Shown piece by piece: positions 1-11,938 of a stretch of 64,000 nucleotides of DNA. Origin of the DNA: Termitomyces sp. T153 (Eukaryota > Basidiomycota > Agaricomycetes > Agaricales > Lyophyllaceae); assembly GCA_018296165.2 (NCBI GenBank), contig JACKQL020000029.1:558001-622000 (forward strand), written 5' to 3'. The notes under the pieces are model-generated. The model was not told the origin of the DNA. It worked only from the letters and a program-made list of their open reading frames with translations, and did no database searches. Each line of letters opens with the position of its first letter. The first letter of the stretch is position 1. A program made the translations under genes and the position numbers.

Positions 1-1432
1 CTGCACCCTCCTATGGTCCACCTCCAACTTGGTCCCATACACCCTGAACACTGCCAATGACAAATATGATAAGTGCAAAGAGGCCAATTGTAGGCATGTA
101 GATGAGGATTGCAATGAATTGCACAATGATGATGATGCCAATTTCAAACATGTGTGAGAAAAGGTCTGGGATTGTTGTGTTGACCTTTGAGAGTTAGAGC
201 AAGTGAGAAAGAGGAGAGAAGGGGAGGGTGTATTACTGGCTGCAATGTCCTGTGTGACATGTGTGATTACACAGGAAGTGGGTGTTTTGTCTAGCCATCT
301 ATGAGTATATATAGGTCTCACTGAGTATACACTTCATAGGACAATATGACACACCAAAGTGTAGTTCTAAGAATAGTCTTGATGAGCCATTTGTGCAGCA
401 AAGTAGATGCTCTGAGGGCACCAAGAGCCAGGGTTGTCTGTGCTACAAAAAAGACAGTGAGTATGAGACAGACAAGAAGGACATAGCCAACAAGATAGCT
501 ATGAGGGTTAGCCAGATCTACAACAGCCCACCAATTCCATTCACAAAGTCACATCCATGTCTGCAGGATCTGGATGGATAGTATACTCCATTGCCCATGC
601 ACCAAGCAACCATAGCTGCAAAACCTCAATCCCACATTTAAAGACCATAGCAAAAGTAAATGTGGGCCAGAAAATCATCCAGTATCTTCCTCCTAGCACA
701 ACAAGGTATATCTTGACTGTGATTAACATGATATTGAGCATCACAATCACACACTAGAATACAGGGAGGGAACTTGACTTACTAGAGCCCTAACTGATAT
801 GTCCCTTGCTGGATTCCTTCTCAACAATAAGTTTCCCATCCTCCTAGAGCATCTCTGCCTCCCACTCAGCATCCATCTCCCACTCAGTCTTCTCTTCCTT
901 CTTCTTTTCCTATGCAACTTCAGCCTTGAGCTTTGAATTCTTTGCCAGTGCATCAAAGATCAATCCCTGACTTAGAATCTGCCTGTCAGAACTGAGAGAT
1001 ACAACAAATTCTGAGATGGGAGCTGCCATGTTGATGTTGTGCATCTGTAGACAAAATGTCAATCAGACAAAACCTTTTTGGGGGGTATGAGGAATTGTGT
1101 ATGCATACCACAAGGAGAACAGTTCTGCCTTGAATGAGGTCACCAATGAAGCATTTGTTGACAATCCACTTGGCTGTGTGTACATCTAGTGCAGTGAGAA
1201 CCTATGACAATAAAATTGATTGCATTCTTTCTTCCAGAAGAGAATACACACATCATCCAAGAGAAGTATTTCAGCAGAAGAATAGATTGCTTGTGCAAGG
1301 GTAATGTGAGCCAATACTACTCTTATAAACCAATACTCTGAACAAGGTCAAGTGTATAAAACCACCTTTTGTCTGCCACTGAGTGTCAAACCCTTCTTGC
1401 CAACTTTAGTAAGATCACTAGCCTTGAAAAGC
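1..1432 (-). pseudogene. ABC-C (MRP-type) transporter, partial and decayed
   Basis: Read from 1432 downward, the minus strand gives, in the order expected for an ABC-C exporter: the end of nucleotide-binding domain 1 with an ABC signature changed to LSGRQ (about 1370-1386), Walker B region EILLLDD (about 1252-1275), ALDVHTAKWIV, and an H-loop region now MHN rather than THN (about 1030-1045). A charged linker with GKLIVEKES (about 815-840) follows, then the start of membrane domain 2 (VKIYLVVLGG, about 715-740), a RWLDKTPTS segment (about 290) and a hydrophobic helix near 90-150. Two introns are recognisable, 1202-1251 and 1045-1108. Stops interrupt the linker. The gene runs off the window at its 3' side, and at 1432 it is cut and joined to a FunK1 fragment in the opposite orientation. 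Such proteins export conjugates or drugs across membranes; this copy cannot. Family assignment is by motif recognition. Confidence 0.75.
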
Positions 1433-1912
1433 TCTAAATCACATGTTCAAAAAGCTTCATGACAAGTGGGTGCCAAATATTCCAAAAGTTCTCATTGGTG
1501 CTGATGTTGGCATGGAAAATGATTGTTACCACATCACACAAACAAAGCAATGCCTCAGGGCAGCAAAGAAGACTCTTTCTATAACTTTGCACACATTTTG
1601 CCACTATCGCATCATCCTCAAGTATTTGCCCTACTTGCTGGAGGCTTTTGAAAATACATGGGAGATGGCCATTGTTGTATAAGATGCTTTGATAGGTATG
1701 TGTTTGGTTGAAATCCTGCAATACTTTTCTAATTGGTTAAACTATCCATGCATCTAGCTCATGGAATGGCAGCCACAGAGGCTGAAGTTTTTCACCATGA
1801 TATCAGCAACAGGAACATCATGTTCACGCAACATGCAGACAGAATGGTTAAAGGCTATCTCATCAACTGGGACCTTTCCCTAGATCTGGCTTTGGCTTCT
1901 GATATTACCTAA
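1433..1912 (+). pseudogene. FunK1-type fungal protein kinase fragment (left copy)
   Basis: The plus strand encodes LHDKWVPNIPKVLIGADVG, then HYRIILKYLPYLLEAF, then HHDISNRNIMF and GYLINWDLSL. The last two correspond to the catalytic-loop (HRDIS..N) and metal-binding (DWDL) regions of the FunK1 kinase family expanded in mushrooms. A GT-AG intron at 1696-1757 (62 bp) joins DALI to AHGMAATEA in frame. A stop TAA at 1680-1682 lies just before DALI, the catalytic loop has HHD instead of HRD, and N- and C-terminal lobes are missing, so the piece is inactive. It lies head-on against the ABC-C fragment. The inverted copy has a TGA at the same codon, so the lesion, or a very mutable CGA, predates or accompanies the duplication. 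Confidence 0.75.
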
Positions 1913-2345
1913 ATGACCATTTCCACAAACCATGTGAAGGATGGTATTCTTGTTCTCATCACAGATGGTGGCAAGAGGCTTGGAGCCATGGTTATTGACA
2001 TAATCACTGCCATTCACAGCCTGACCAGGAAGTTGTGAAGCTCAAAATATTCAGGGTTGGTGTCCTTTTTGTCATGAGTGATGAAGAGAGATGTCTGCCC
2101 CAACTTGATAAGGGGTTTTGAGGAGATGATTGGTCAGTCAAAATGTAGAGCCACTTTGAGTGCAGTGAACACAGCATTGAGTTCAACAGCCTTGAGCTTA
2201 GTTCTCCCTTCCTTGCTCACTTCCATGATCCTTTTGATTGAACCCATCAAGGCCTGACAAGTATCCAGGATGGTCTCAAACCTGCCCGCCTTATAGAAAG
2301 CAAAGAATTCAATTATGTTCAATATTTGAGACGTGGTTCTTTCTG
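1913..2345 (-). pseudogene. Ankyrin-repeat-like gene fragment (left copy)
   Basis: Minus-strand reading gives AFYKAGRFETILDTCQALMG, then KLKAVELNAVFTALKVALHF and, after frame breaks, TICDENENTILHMVCGNGHL, which has the look of one ankyrin repeat (xxGNTxLHxAxxxGHL). I do not recognise the N-terminal part. The open reading is broken by stops and shifts. It abuts the FunK1 fragment, which is on the other strand, so this is part of the mosaic in the inverted repeat rather than a working gene. Confidence 0.45.
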
Positions 2346-3195
2346 CAACGTGAAATTGAGCTATCAGAGAAGACTAGAACAAGTGCACAAAAACAATTCA
2401 CTGTCAACAAGCAAGGCACTATAAACACCCAACACAAGACTGTAATATACAAAAGAAGAAGGTATATCATCTAATAATGAAGCATCAGATCAAACCTGAA
2501 GTAGTCACTGGGAGTACCCACCAAAACCCTTCACATGGAGATGCTTGACCATAAGTTCTGTGAGAGTTGCCAATGTCTCAGTGACCTGCACTTGTGGTAA
2601 ATTGAGAAACAGAAAAGAATTAAAAGCTTAGATTAATAAACTTATGCAAAAGGATGAAAGGAACAATCTTTCACCATAGATTACATTGCATGATTCTCAA
2701 TGTTTGATACAATTAACTAGTTTTTCCCTCCCTTGTTCCTTTTATCAGCCTGTGGTATATGAGAAAACTGAAGAAATATAAACAAAAAGAGAATTGACCT
2801 TCCAGCAATCATGCCTGTCATAGATCCCCTCCTCCCCATTGATCTCCCTAATCACCTTCACACTCCGAGAGACCCAGACACACTTGATCCAGTCAGTACA
2901 TTTGTCCCCCTTTACTTGACTGAAGCATTACTCACCAATAGCAAGGCATTCAACAAATATCCCATCACCTTGAGTTCCCTTTGAAAGTGCACCTCCCAAT
3001 GCTTCTCCCACAAATGAGCTATGAACTTTGCAGCACAAATGTCATTGGCAGATCAAATGCACACATTGGTGTTGTGCTGGATAGAGGCCTAGAATTGAAT
3101 CAAAAGATACTCAAAGCAAAAGACTGTATGCAAATCCATTGGCTCTTCTCCAGCTCAAGGATGGGGTACCCTTCAAGTCAAGACTTGTTTGGGCA
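2346..3195 (-). pseudogene. Fragments of unidentified multi-exon gene(s)
   Basis: Short minus-strand coding-like islands are separated by AT-rich, intron-like sequence: one near 2,990-3,100 reads like FIAHLWEKHWEVHFQRELK, and one near 2,815-2,900 reads like IKCVWVSRSVKVIREING followed by EEGIYDRHDCWK. The same islands occur in the inverted copy at 26.1-26.4 kb. The second resembles a motif I associate with transposon-linked hypothetical proteins of mushrooms, but I cannot name the family. No complete reading frame remains. Confidence 0.35.
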
Positions 3196-3424
3196 AAGGA
3201 TAGGGTGGCACATCGGGATCTTGAAGGACTTAGCATGCCTTGGCATATTGATGGTGTAGACAATGCTAGAGAAGCATTAAATAAGTCAAAAGAAGAAAAT
3301 AGAATGACTTACTTGTCAGAGATGGTGGTTCAAGTGAAGGAGACAGTTGAGGAACCAGACACCTTAAATATGACAGAGCAATGGGGTCTTCTGAAGAATT
3401 AGAACTTGGAATATTATCCCAGAG

Positions 3425-4060
3425 CTCAGACAATCATAAGAGTGAGTGAGTTTGGGTGAACCCAGGTGGCATGAGTAAGGGATAGAGCTTGGGTGAACCC
3501 AGAGCTCATCAATGGTGGTATTCAACACACAGAAGAGACTGTCTTGTTCCCAAGGCACCTTACAGGTGTACATCAAGCCCCATGCCTTGAAAGTCACTCA
3601 GCAAAGGAGGAAATTTGAGAGTTGGGGTTCCCAAACCCAAAACTTGAGAGGGAGTGTAAGTGAGTTTGGATGTATCCAGAACTCATGAGGGAAGGATAGA
3701 GTTTGGAGGAGCTGAGCTCAAGTCTAGTCCTACTTTGAAGGAGTTTGATGATTATGTAATTCATCCATGAAAACACAATGAGTGTCAAGCAAGTGGGTGT
3801 GATCTGTGAGCAATATATTGGAAAAATAGATCTTCGAGGTAGCATCATAGTGATACAGATGCCTTAGTCCATCAAGGCTATGCCATAGAGAGATCCTTAA
3901 GATTGCTCAGCACAACAGGAGTTTGAGTTGAGCCAAGAACTAGAACCAAGTGATCACAAGTTTGGGTTGGACCCAGAACTTCACAGACAGTGGTAGAGTT
4001 TGGATGAACTCAGAAGTAATACAGAAGTCAACAAGCTTGGGTGAACCCAGAGCTCATGGT
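3425..4060 (+). repeat. Degenerate dispersed-tandem repeat, unit about GAGTTTGGGTGAACCCAGA
   Basis: At least six diverged copies of a unit like AGTTTGGGTGAACCCAGAGC are found, for example near 3444, 3484, 3655-3680, 3957, 3998 and 4030. The core TTGGGT..ACCCA is partly self-complementary. Spacing is irregular (about 30-180 bp). No gene is visible in 3,200-4,480 apart from these repeats and short spurious frames. Confidence 0.6.
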
Positions 4061-4489
4061 CATTTTCAACAAGTCAAAGTCTGACTTGACTGGTGTTTGA
4101 TTCTTACATAACCCAGCATGGGAACATGATCAGCAATAAGTAGAATCATAGATAAGATTATTAAGATTATATATGAGTGTGTCAAGTGACAAAGACTACA
4201 TTTTTGTAGGGACAACAGTCAAGTATCAGAAATGATAAATTTGAACAAAATTGATTTATTTGAGAGCCAAACTATAATAGTAATGAGTTCTGTAACTGAC
4301 AGACAGTAACTGCAAACAAGACTACTATCATCTGCTGGACTACATGTATCTAGACTTGGCACCACAAGTTATTTAGATCTGATCAACATAAAGAGACTAG
4401 ATCAAAATGAGTGAGTTTATTGATCTTGAGCTCAGAGAAAATACAAACACATCTCAGTGATATAACCACCCAGTTGTCCTCCCATTTCA

Positions 4490-7400
4490 ACCTTGCTGAG
4501 CTTCAATGTCTAAAATCATCATGGCTCTAAGCCATGGGTTCAATTCAGTACTCCAAATGCTTGCTCCCAATTCCTGATATTTCAAGTAAAGGTCAAAAGA
4601 GAATGAAGTTGAGGGCTTCAGATGATACCCAACAATCCATGTGCCATGAAGAGTTTGATTGTCCCTCACTACAGGAAACTTGAGAATGTTCTCAATTATA
4701 AATGGGGCAGAGATGTTTCACAAGAACACAAAGCTGTTGCCCTTGTGCTTCTCACAAGAGGTGTATGACAAGCTGAAGTGATGGATTTGAGATTTAATGA
4801 CTGCTTTCAGAGGAATTTTGTGATATGGCTTGGCATGTTCAATTGCCAGACCATATCCTTCGGGAAGTGGGGTTAATTTCCCTTTTAGAGTATCATCATC
4901 ATCATTGTTTACTTCAGTCCTGTCAAACAAAATGAGGGTAAAAGCATCATCCTCTTCAGTTGCCAGGATCCCATGAGTCTGTGGTCAAACAAGAGTCTGA
5001 AACATGGACTTGCATTCTTCAATGATGTTGGGGCAGGCCTGTTTAAGGAAGAGCCCTCTTACACTAGATGTCCGATGCCAAGCACACACAATTGTCTCTT
5101 CATATTCACCTGAACCATGTGTTATTAATCAAAGCCAAATGAATATGTTGGTCTTACCTTTCTTGTAATTCATTGACATTTGCTGCAATTGCCCAATTGC
5201 ATGCTCAAAAGGAAAGGCCCACCAGCCTGAAGCAGGACCAAATAATTCAAGAAAATCAGGAATGTGGAAGGCTGTGTGATGATTGGGGACACATTCATAG
5301 AATGGGAAGAGGCAAGCAAGCTCTTTTTGATACTCAGTCATGAGTTCCAAATAATGTGCTCTATGATTTATGCTAGTCATTCAAGAAGTTGCCACTTGGA
5401 CAGCCAAAGAAAGCAGCATTGTCAGATGCAGGAGATTTTTCTTTTGTTTGTCACCATCCCACCATAAGCAGGTCAAAGATATGGGAAGATTTACACAGCC
5501 AACCATCTGCCATTGATCCACTTTGAGCTTGGGCCCACTTGATAAGAGAGTTGTTGGGACCAAAGTCACCCAGGAAGGTCTGATAATATCTTTGAGGTCA
5601 GCCCAGATAGTCTCCATTTCATCTTCTGAGAAGATTTCCCCATGAAACAATGTGACATTGTGTTCTGGTTGCTGAAGTCACTGGTAGAACAATCTAAGTC
5701 AATGTTGTTCATACACATTGACTGATTTCTACATACCCAGAGAAGGATTGCACAAGCATAGTCCTCTCTAGTCCCTTTATCTCCCAGCAATAGTTGAATA
5801 CCTAATCCTGTTGCCATACAAACCAGGGCTTCTTTGTGCAAATTTCTCTATCTCTTGACTGCTTTATCAAAAGCCAGACCTTCAGTGCTGAAATCAATGG
5901 GCTGTTGAAGCCACTGGCAAAACATATATACATCATTGAAAACCTTTGGCTCAGTCTCTGAATCTGGCTCAGGATTGGTTTCATTGTAGTGAGAATTCAC
6001 CACAGTCAACTTTGCTGGAGCTCCCTTCTTGGTCTTGCACTTCTTATTGTTGGAGTCATAACCAAGGATGTTCTGGAAGTGCTCTTTGATCAACCTGATA
6101 AAGAGATTATGCATAACATTGACAACAAGGTATGTTGATGCCTTGTAGTATGGAAGCTGGAGAAGCTCGGTCCATTGCAAACCTGATTTGCCAACAAGAG
6201 CAGATGCCTCTTCTGGAGAAGAAGCCAAGAAGTAGTTCTCAGCCAAGTCTTGACATTCTTTATCAGTTTGGAATTTCCAGCATTTAACATCAAAATTGCT
6301 GAGTTTGTGAGATGTCCTGTTGCACTAGCAGTGGGAACAAAAGTACTTGTGATGGATTGAAGTAAAGCCTCCAACTTTTCAAACCATCATGAGATCACAA
6401 ATCACAAGAACAATGGCACACAGAATCAGTCAATTGTAAAGGAAGTTGGTGGTCTGGCTAAAGGCAACACCTGACCAGAGATCCAAGAATTCATCAATGA
6501 TGGGGTGCAAGTATGGGTTCATTCTGTCCAGTTGGGCCTCAGGTTCCTTGGGGCCAGGAATGATGTGGATAAACATGTTCTCTGGTCTATACTGTTCCTC
6601 AATAGGTAAATTCAAGCATGCAATGCATATCATGCCAATAGAGATCTTCTTTCCAGCTTGTTTGTTGCCCAAAGGGTTGAAGAAATCCACACTGAGTGAG
6701 AAAAGGTAACAACTAGCTTTTTTACCTTCATAGATGCTAAAGTGAGATTTTCCATTGGGGTCTTTGAAATTTTGGATAGCAGAACCTTGAAAGATGTCCC
6801 TTAGTATTCCATCAGAAGGCATTGCCATCCACTTCCAAACCTGATCCATTTTTTTTTCATATGATTCTCATGAGAGTAACCCAACAAACCAATCTTTAAA
6901 GTCAAATACAATGTAAAGCCAGATGGGAACATAGATGTCCAGTTGGTGGGTTCCTATTGACTTAGGATGAATGAGCAATTCTAGAACACCATGCTGAATG
7001 GCATCACACTGTAAGGGGTAGACAGGTACTTTGCTGTGATCACCTGCTTTGTCATTAGGGAATTTGGGCCTGTAAATTGCATGACACTTTGGACAGGAAG
7101 TGTAAACCAAGGACTTTCCCTCTATGCAAAGGGGTTTCATAGTGGTGTGAATATTGACAGGAAATTTATCAAGAATGCCAGCAATAGGATGCGGAATAGA
7201 TGGGAGAAAGCGAAAAGCATCAGTTATGATTTTACTGCACATCTGGAATATCCAGACAGTTCCCCTACAAGGAAGGCATAGGACAACATGGCAGATGGTG
7301 ATCATGAAGACCACAAGTTGGAGGAAAGGTACCACTTTGCTAAAGCCAAGGAAAAAATGGTCACCTGAGGAAGAAAGAATCAGAGAACAATTCATGCACA

Positions 7401-7960
7401 TTGCCATTGGTGACTCACTCATGTCAAATTGACTGTGTGCAAGCACCAGTGGCTCTGCAATTTGTGTGTCCAGCACATTTGTCCATGACTCTGTTGTCTT
7501 GTCAAGAAAGTGCTGGACATCCTGCCATAGGGTGTCAACGATGCTGTGCATATGCATGACAGCAGGCATCTTGACTCTTCCAATGGTATGTAAATGCATA
7601 GTTTGCTCAACTAAAGTTTGCTTGATCAATTTTAGCACCATAAGCTTATCTGCAAACATATGGTTGCCTGCATGAAATGGAGCCAAACCAATCACTTGCA
7701 CCTTGGCACACAACGATTCAACTACACCCTCAATCTTGTTGAGACCAACAACAAGTTTGCTTGCCCTGTTAATTGGTAAATTTGGCTTATCACTGGTTAC
7801 AGGCAGAAACATTGCTAGATGTGCCGCAATATTGCTTAGTGAAAGAATTTTTGTAGCAATTGCTATCTCAGCTTCATGAGCCTTCAAGGCTTGTGCTGCT
7901 GTCTGGAAGCCAATTCAGATGGCATTTGAATTTTGTGCAAGTGCAGATTTTGTCTTTTGG
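4490..7960 (-). pseudogene. Tnp2-type (CACTA-like) DNA transposase, broken
   Basis: Minus-strand blocks follow the order of agaricomycete Tnp2 transposases. First, 7887-6868 has a zinc-finger-like SCPKCHAIYRP and ends in FKDWFVGLLS. Then 6849-6430 holds FFNPLGNKQAGKKISIGMIC, CLNLP and MFIHIIPGPKEP. Next come a Cys-rich KYFCSHC segment (about 6300-6340), 6246-5848 with GLQWTELLQLPYY and NVMHNLF, 5650-5381 with RPSWVTLVP, and 5380-5129 with HHTAFHIPDFLELFG and WWAFPFEHAIGQLQ. The C-terminal tail continues to about 4490. Known members carry out cut-and-paste transposition. Here the frame is broken repeatedly by stops, some of them sited where introns may lie. Terminal inverted repeats and CACTA ends were not found, so element boundaries are unknown. 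Confidence 0.85.
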
Positions 7961-7989
7961 TGACATCAAAGAGGTAGTAGAAGGGAGGG

Positions 7990-9000
7990 AGGCAATCATA
8001 AGTAGCCAAGAGACAAAATCAATATGCAGACTAAGCAAGATAACATCCAATGGAAACATCAATTAGTATGACAAAGGTCCACCATACAATGCTCTGTGGA
8101 AACAATTGAGAACCTCTTGCACCCTGTGCCCTGTCCCCTTCAAAATTATAGCTTAGTCAGCACATTTCATGCAGATGAAAGGAAGGGCTGTAACTGCAGC
8201 CTGGGCCTGCCTCCAAGAAAATGTATGTAAGGAGTCAAAATCAAACATGTGCCAAGTGGGGATAACAATAAGCATACTGATTGTTATTGGACTCTTTTAG
8301 GCAATCATTTTCTTTGTCTCCAGAAAGACAAAGAGTTTTGCAAGTTCCTGTACATGTGTGGGGCATGATACATATAATAACAAAGAACAGATACTCATTA
8401 ATATTCACATGATGAGAAGTTCAGTACCTCATACAACTTCATTTTCAAATTTTCAAAGGTAATGAAATACAATCAGATATCATAAGTCATCAACAATGTG
8501 AAACAGCACTTCTATATCATCCACCTTGGCAGACTCTTCCTCTGATAACTCTGGCTTTGTAGTAGTAAAACTCTCCACCACCAGGCAAGTAACCATAACA
8601 AATCAAGTGATTGTGGAGACCTCTTTGGCCTGTGCACTAGTGATGGTCTGGATTGTAGTGTAAGATTGGGCAACAACTGCCTGGGTAACATATGAGAGGG
8701 TGACTGGACTTGTGCGTTGCTCTGTGATATTACTATCTCTAGAAATAATGGGGGAGAGCACTATATGTTCAACAGGTTGAGCAAAAGCATCTGGAGCTAC
8801 ACAATGGTGGGTGGCACGATCTTGAGCATTTGACTTGAAAAGCAGTGCAGTTAGTGCTCTGACACTGGGGATGGGCTAGGGAGTGCAAATTTAGTACACA
8901 AAAAGATATCGAGGGAGGGGCAAGTAAACAAACATTGATGAAGGGGACAGCCATTGTTGGACATAGTACCCACAATAACACAGCAGCATACAGCATACAG
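7990..9000. other. Stretch with no recognisable gene
   Basis: CpG-poor, moderately AT-rich sequence between the transposase relic and the next plus-strand gene. Only short frames lacking family resemblance are present. It may include the 5' region of the transposase or the first exons of the downstream gene. Confidence 0.4.
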
Positions 9001-9009
9001 TATGTAGCT

Positions 9010-11480
9010 TGTTTTGCAATAGAGAACCACTTTGCATAAACCACCATGAAGCCTGTTGCAAGCAGTTCATTCTTGTACAGACAATTTTACTAAGCCTTTT
9101 TGGTGGACAGAGGCATATGGATGGCTTGCATTTGTCTCCTGTAAACCTTCATATTCCAGTACTCTTTTCAAACAACTTGCCAAAGTTCCAAGCTTGGAAC
9201 ACTCTAAAGATGGGCAAGACCAGTTTGTTCTACCTTCAGAAATTAAGGACTCCTGGGTCAAGTCAGATTGGTGGCTAAATTGTGTGACAACTATCCTAGC
9301 CAAGAACTTTGAGGCTTTGGTAGTTCATCCCTTCTCTCACTGGTCTATGGGCTATGTTGATGGACACTACATTGAATCTATAAGGCTAGGAACTGGTTTT
9401 CAATTTGGATGGGATTGCTGTCCTATCTTGTTGCTAAAGCCAAGTCAGCCAATGCAACTGATACCAATGTGTATTGGCAAGTTGCACTTTGCAATAATGG
9501 TTTCCCAATTGAAACAGTAGATGCACTTCAGGCTTTGACAGTTTTTGACTTCTCCCCAAACACCAAACGTGCTGGTGTATTCCTTGATATAACCAGTAAA
9601 GACACAAAGCAACCAGCTATAGAGTGGTTTCTCAAGTACAACATTCTGGTCTGGTATTGATGGGATTCTAAAGAGGTGGCCATCTCTTCCCTTGCTTATT
9701 TGGCACCCACTGCAAGCCAGATGCAGCATATAGTGCTGGCTTGCAATCCTGTGCAAGAGACATGCACACTGAGCAAACAACCTCACCCATCCATGCAGAT
9801 GACAAAATGGCCTGAATATGAAGCTTTTCTCTCTGCTTGAGATGAGCATAATGCTAGACATCTCTTGTGTGAGACTGCTGCTGCTCAACAGACCCATTTG
9901 AACAGAGAGCAATGGCCACCAACAATTAGTGCTCAAGTCTTTGAATGGTCTTGTAGTGAGGAGGATGAAAATGTGTAGTGCCACATTCAAGTGCGCAAGA
10001 CAGATAAAGGAGAAACACTCAAAACAATATAGTAAGGCACAGAAGCACTAAAATTCATTCTCAAATGAGTGGGATTGCTGCAAGGAATTTGGTCCTAGCA
10101 ATTGTAATTACAAGGTAGAGTTTGAGGAATTTTATGCTGCATCTTTCAGAATCCAAGCACCTCAACATGCCCTGCATTCATCCCCTCCAGCACACTGTTA
10201 TTCTTTCAGAACCAGTAGTGCCAGAATTGCCAGTGTCACCTGAATTGTTGTTGGAGCCCATACTCATTCTGTCATCATTGTTAGACTCCAGGTCAATTGA
10301 CATCTTGCAACAGGAAATCTTGGAAATTCTCATCTTGCACTATGGCTTTACTCCACCTCTTCCTCTTCCATCCTCACTCCCCTTGCTGGCAAATGTGGCA
10401 GAAGCCAGACAACTTGTTTGTTGGCTAGGTTTGGGATGGGTTGAGTGCCAGCCTCACATTATGGCAGTTCCATGTGCAGCTCTGGCAAGGTCTTACTTGG
10501 AAGGCATTATTGCAGGATGAAAACTCAAGGATTATGAGTGCAATTTCAATGTTCAAAGCTGTATCTCTCTATTAATGTCTGAGCATCACAAATACTTATG
10601 CATCATTGTAAATAATGATGACCAGTCTCAATTACTGTACATGTTTGACTTTGGGGACAAATCTGAAATGCCATGGAAGCTGACATTGACTACTGCAGTG
10701 GATGCATTGATGGTGTGTTGCCTTGATTCTTGGCTTTGTGAGTCAGATGTTGCCAAGTATCTCTTCCAGCATGGAATCCTGTTTTGAACTTGTCTTCCTC
10801 TTGAACTTGCTTCTAGAGCACCATGCCAATCCCTGCCACCTTGTGTCTTACCTACACAGATTTGTTGTTTGGGATGGAGGATTACAATTTTTATCTCAAG
10901 CAATGGAAGTCCCTCTTAAATCAACCTTGTGCATGCACTGCATTGATGTGAGGGGGTTTTATTTGGTGATTGAGTGTGTCTGTTGTCAGTTTTTCAACAG
11001 TCCTTCAAGGTCCTATGGGTTGGTCATTGGTCCCAAACACAATGCTCAGAGTTCATGACCCAAAAACCAATAGAACATTCATTGATGACACTCTGACTGA
11101 ATTGGAGTTCAACCTTATTTCTGGTATCTATGTATGTCACACCAGTGAGATTTTTCTTCTGTTATCAAATTTCCAGTTCTCACTTTCTTTTAGGATTTGG
11201 TCATCAAACAGTGCTCTGCTCCTGGTTCCCCACAATGATGACCTCTGAAGCTAGTGGGGAAGAATATGGATGCTGGAATGGAAATCGTGAGCATACCCTC
11301 TCTAGACAACTGGCTGAGATCACAAATACCACTTCTCAAACAAATTCTCAAGGGCCTATCAGCTCAAAGAAATGGCACAATCTCTTATGTGGCAACAGAG
11401 AGATTTGTTGTATTAAAGACACTATGGAGTCATGGCCCCAATCATTCATTGAACAGCACTTATCAAAATTATGAAAGTCA
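9010..11480 (+). pseudogene. Transposon-associated agaricomycete hypothetical protein, decayed
   Basis: Several plus-strand blocks look coding and lie in a consistent order. 9056-9380 has WWTEAYGWLAF and HPFSHWSMGYVDGHY. 9480-9990 has GFPIETVDAL, KQPAIEWFLKYN and EQWPPTISAQVFEWS. 10,122-10,520 has EILILHYGFTPPLPLPSS and EARQLVCWLGLGWVECQPH. 10,575-11,474 has SDVAKYLFQHGI, FIDDTLTELEFNLISGIYV and CSWFPTMMTSE. An intron at 11,145-11,193 restores the frame between the last two. I associate this arrangement with a large family of uncharacterised proteins scattered with transposons in mushroom genomes; no function is known to me. In-frame stops and shifts between blocks mark it as a pseudogene. 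Confidence 0.55.
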
Positions 11481-11938
11481 TATGTCAAGGGTATCAGGTT
11501 CATACTATTGTTACATGTATATATACAGCATATGTGAACCCATTATTTATATTCTAATCCATTTATATCTGAAAATCAGGTCAACCATTAAGGGAAATGG
11601 AATGTTAAGTTTTTGGGGATATAGAGTTGACCCTGATGTGCCCTGCCTACAAAACTAGTGGTTTCCAAATCAACTCACATGAAAGAGATTGATGAAAGGC
11701 CCATACATACCAACGCACAGCACAGTTGGCAAGAGTGTTGTCCACAGCTTTGATATTCACAAATTCTTTTTCCTTCCCCTTTTTCAAGATGAAAATGTTG
11801 CCTTGCCAGCTCCCTGCTGCCCATGGTAAAATTTGATGGTTAACTAGTAAGTTAATATGGTCCTTGAAAAACAGATGGAACTGAGCTATTCCATGGTCAC
11901 CTGTGATAGTGATGAGGGCATGGTGGATGTGGGGTTGG

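Larger units (their letters stand above)
1016..3195 (+). repeat. Left arm of a 2.2 kb inverted repeat
   Basis: This segment is an inverted copy of 25,990-28,141. Alignment by eye gives roughly 93-97 percent identity with a few indels. Similarity stops at GGGAGCTGCC (1015-1024), where the left copy continues as ABC-C coding sequence and the right copy does not, and near 3195, where the two flanks become unrelated. The arm contains pieces of at least three unrelated genes. The arms are now separated by about 22.8 kb, of which 10.9 kb is the later LTR retrotransposon. Confidence 0.85.

Noticed and set aside
541..757. Plus-strand reading frame over 557-757 as a separate small gene.
   Set aside because: The minus strand here matches the start of the second membrane domain of the ABC-C transporter in the correct order with its neighbours.
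4000..9000. CACTA-type terminal inverted repeats bounding the Tnp2 relic.
   Set aside because: I looked for CACTA/TAGTG pairs at plausible distances and found none I could support with matching flanks, so the element ends are left undefined.
9445..9990. 181-codon minus-strand open frame.
   Set aside because: The plus strand carries the conserved-looking blocks in consistent order with exons on both sides; the minus frame has no family features.
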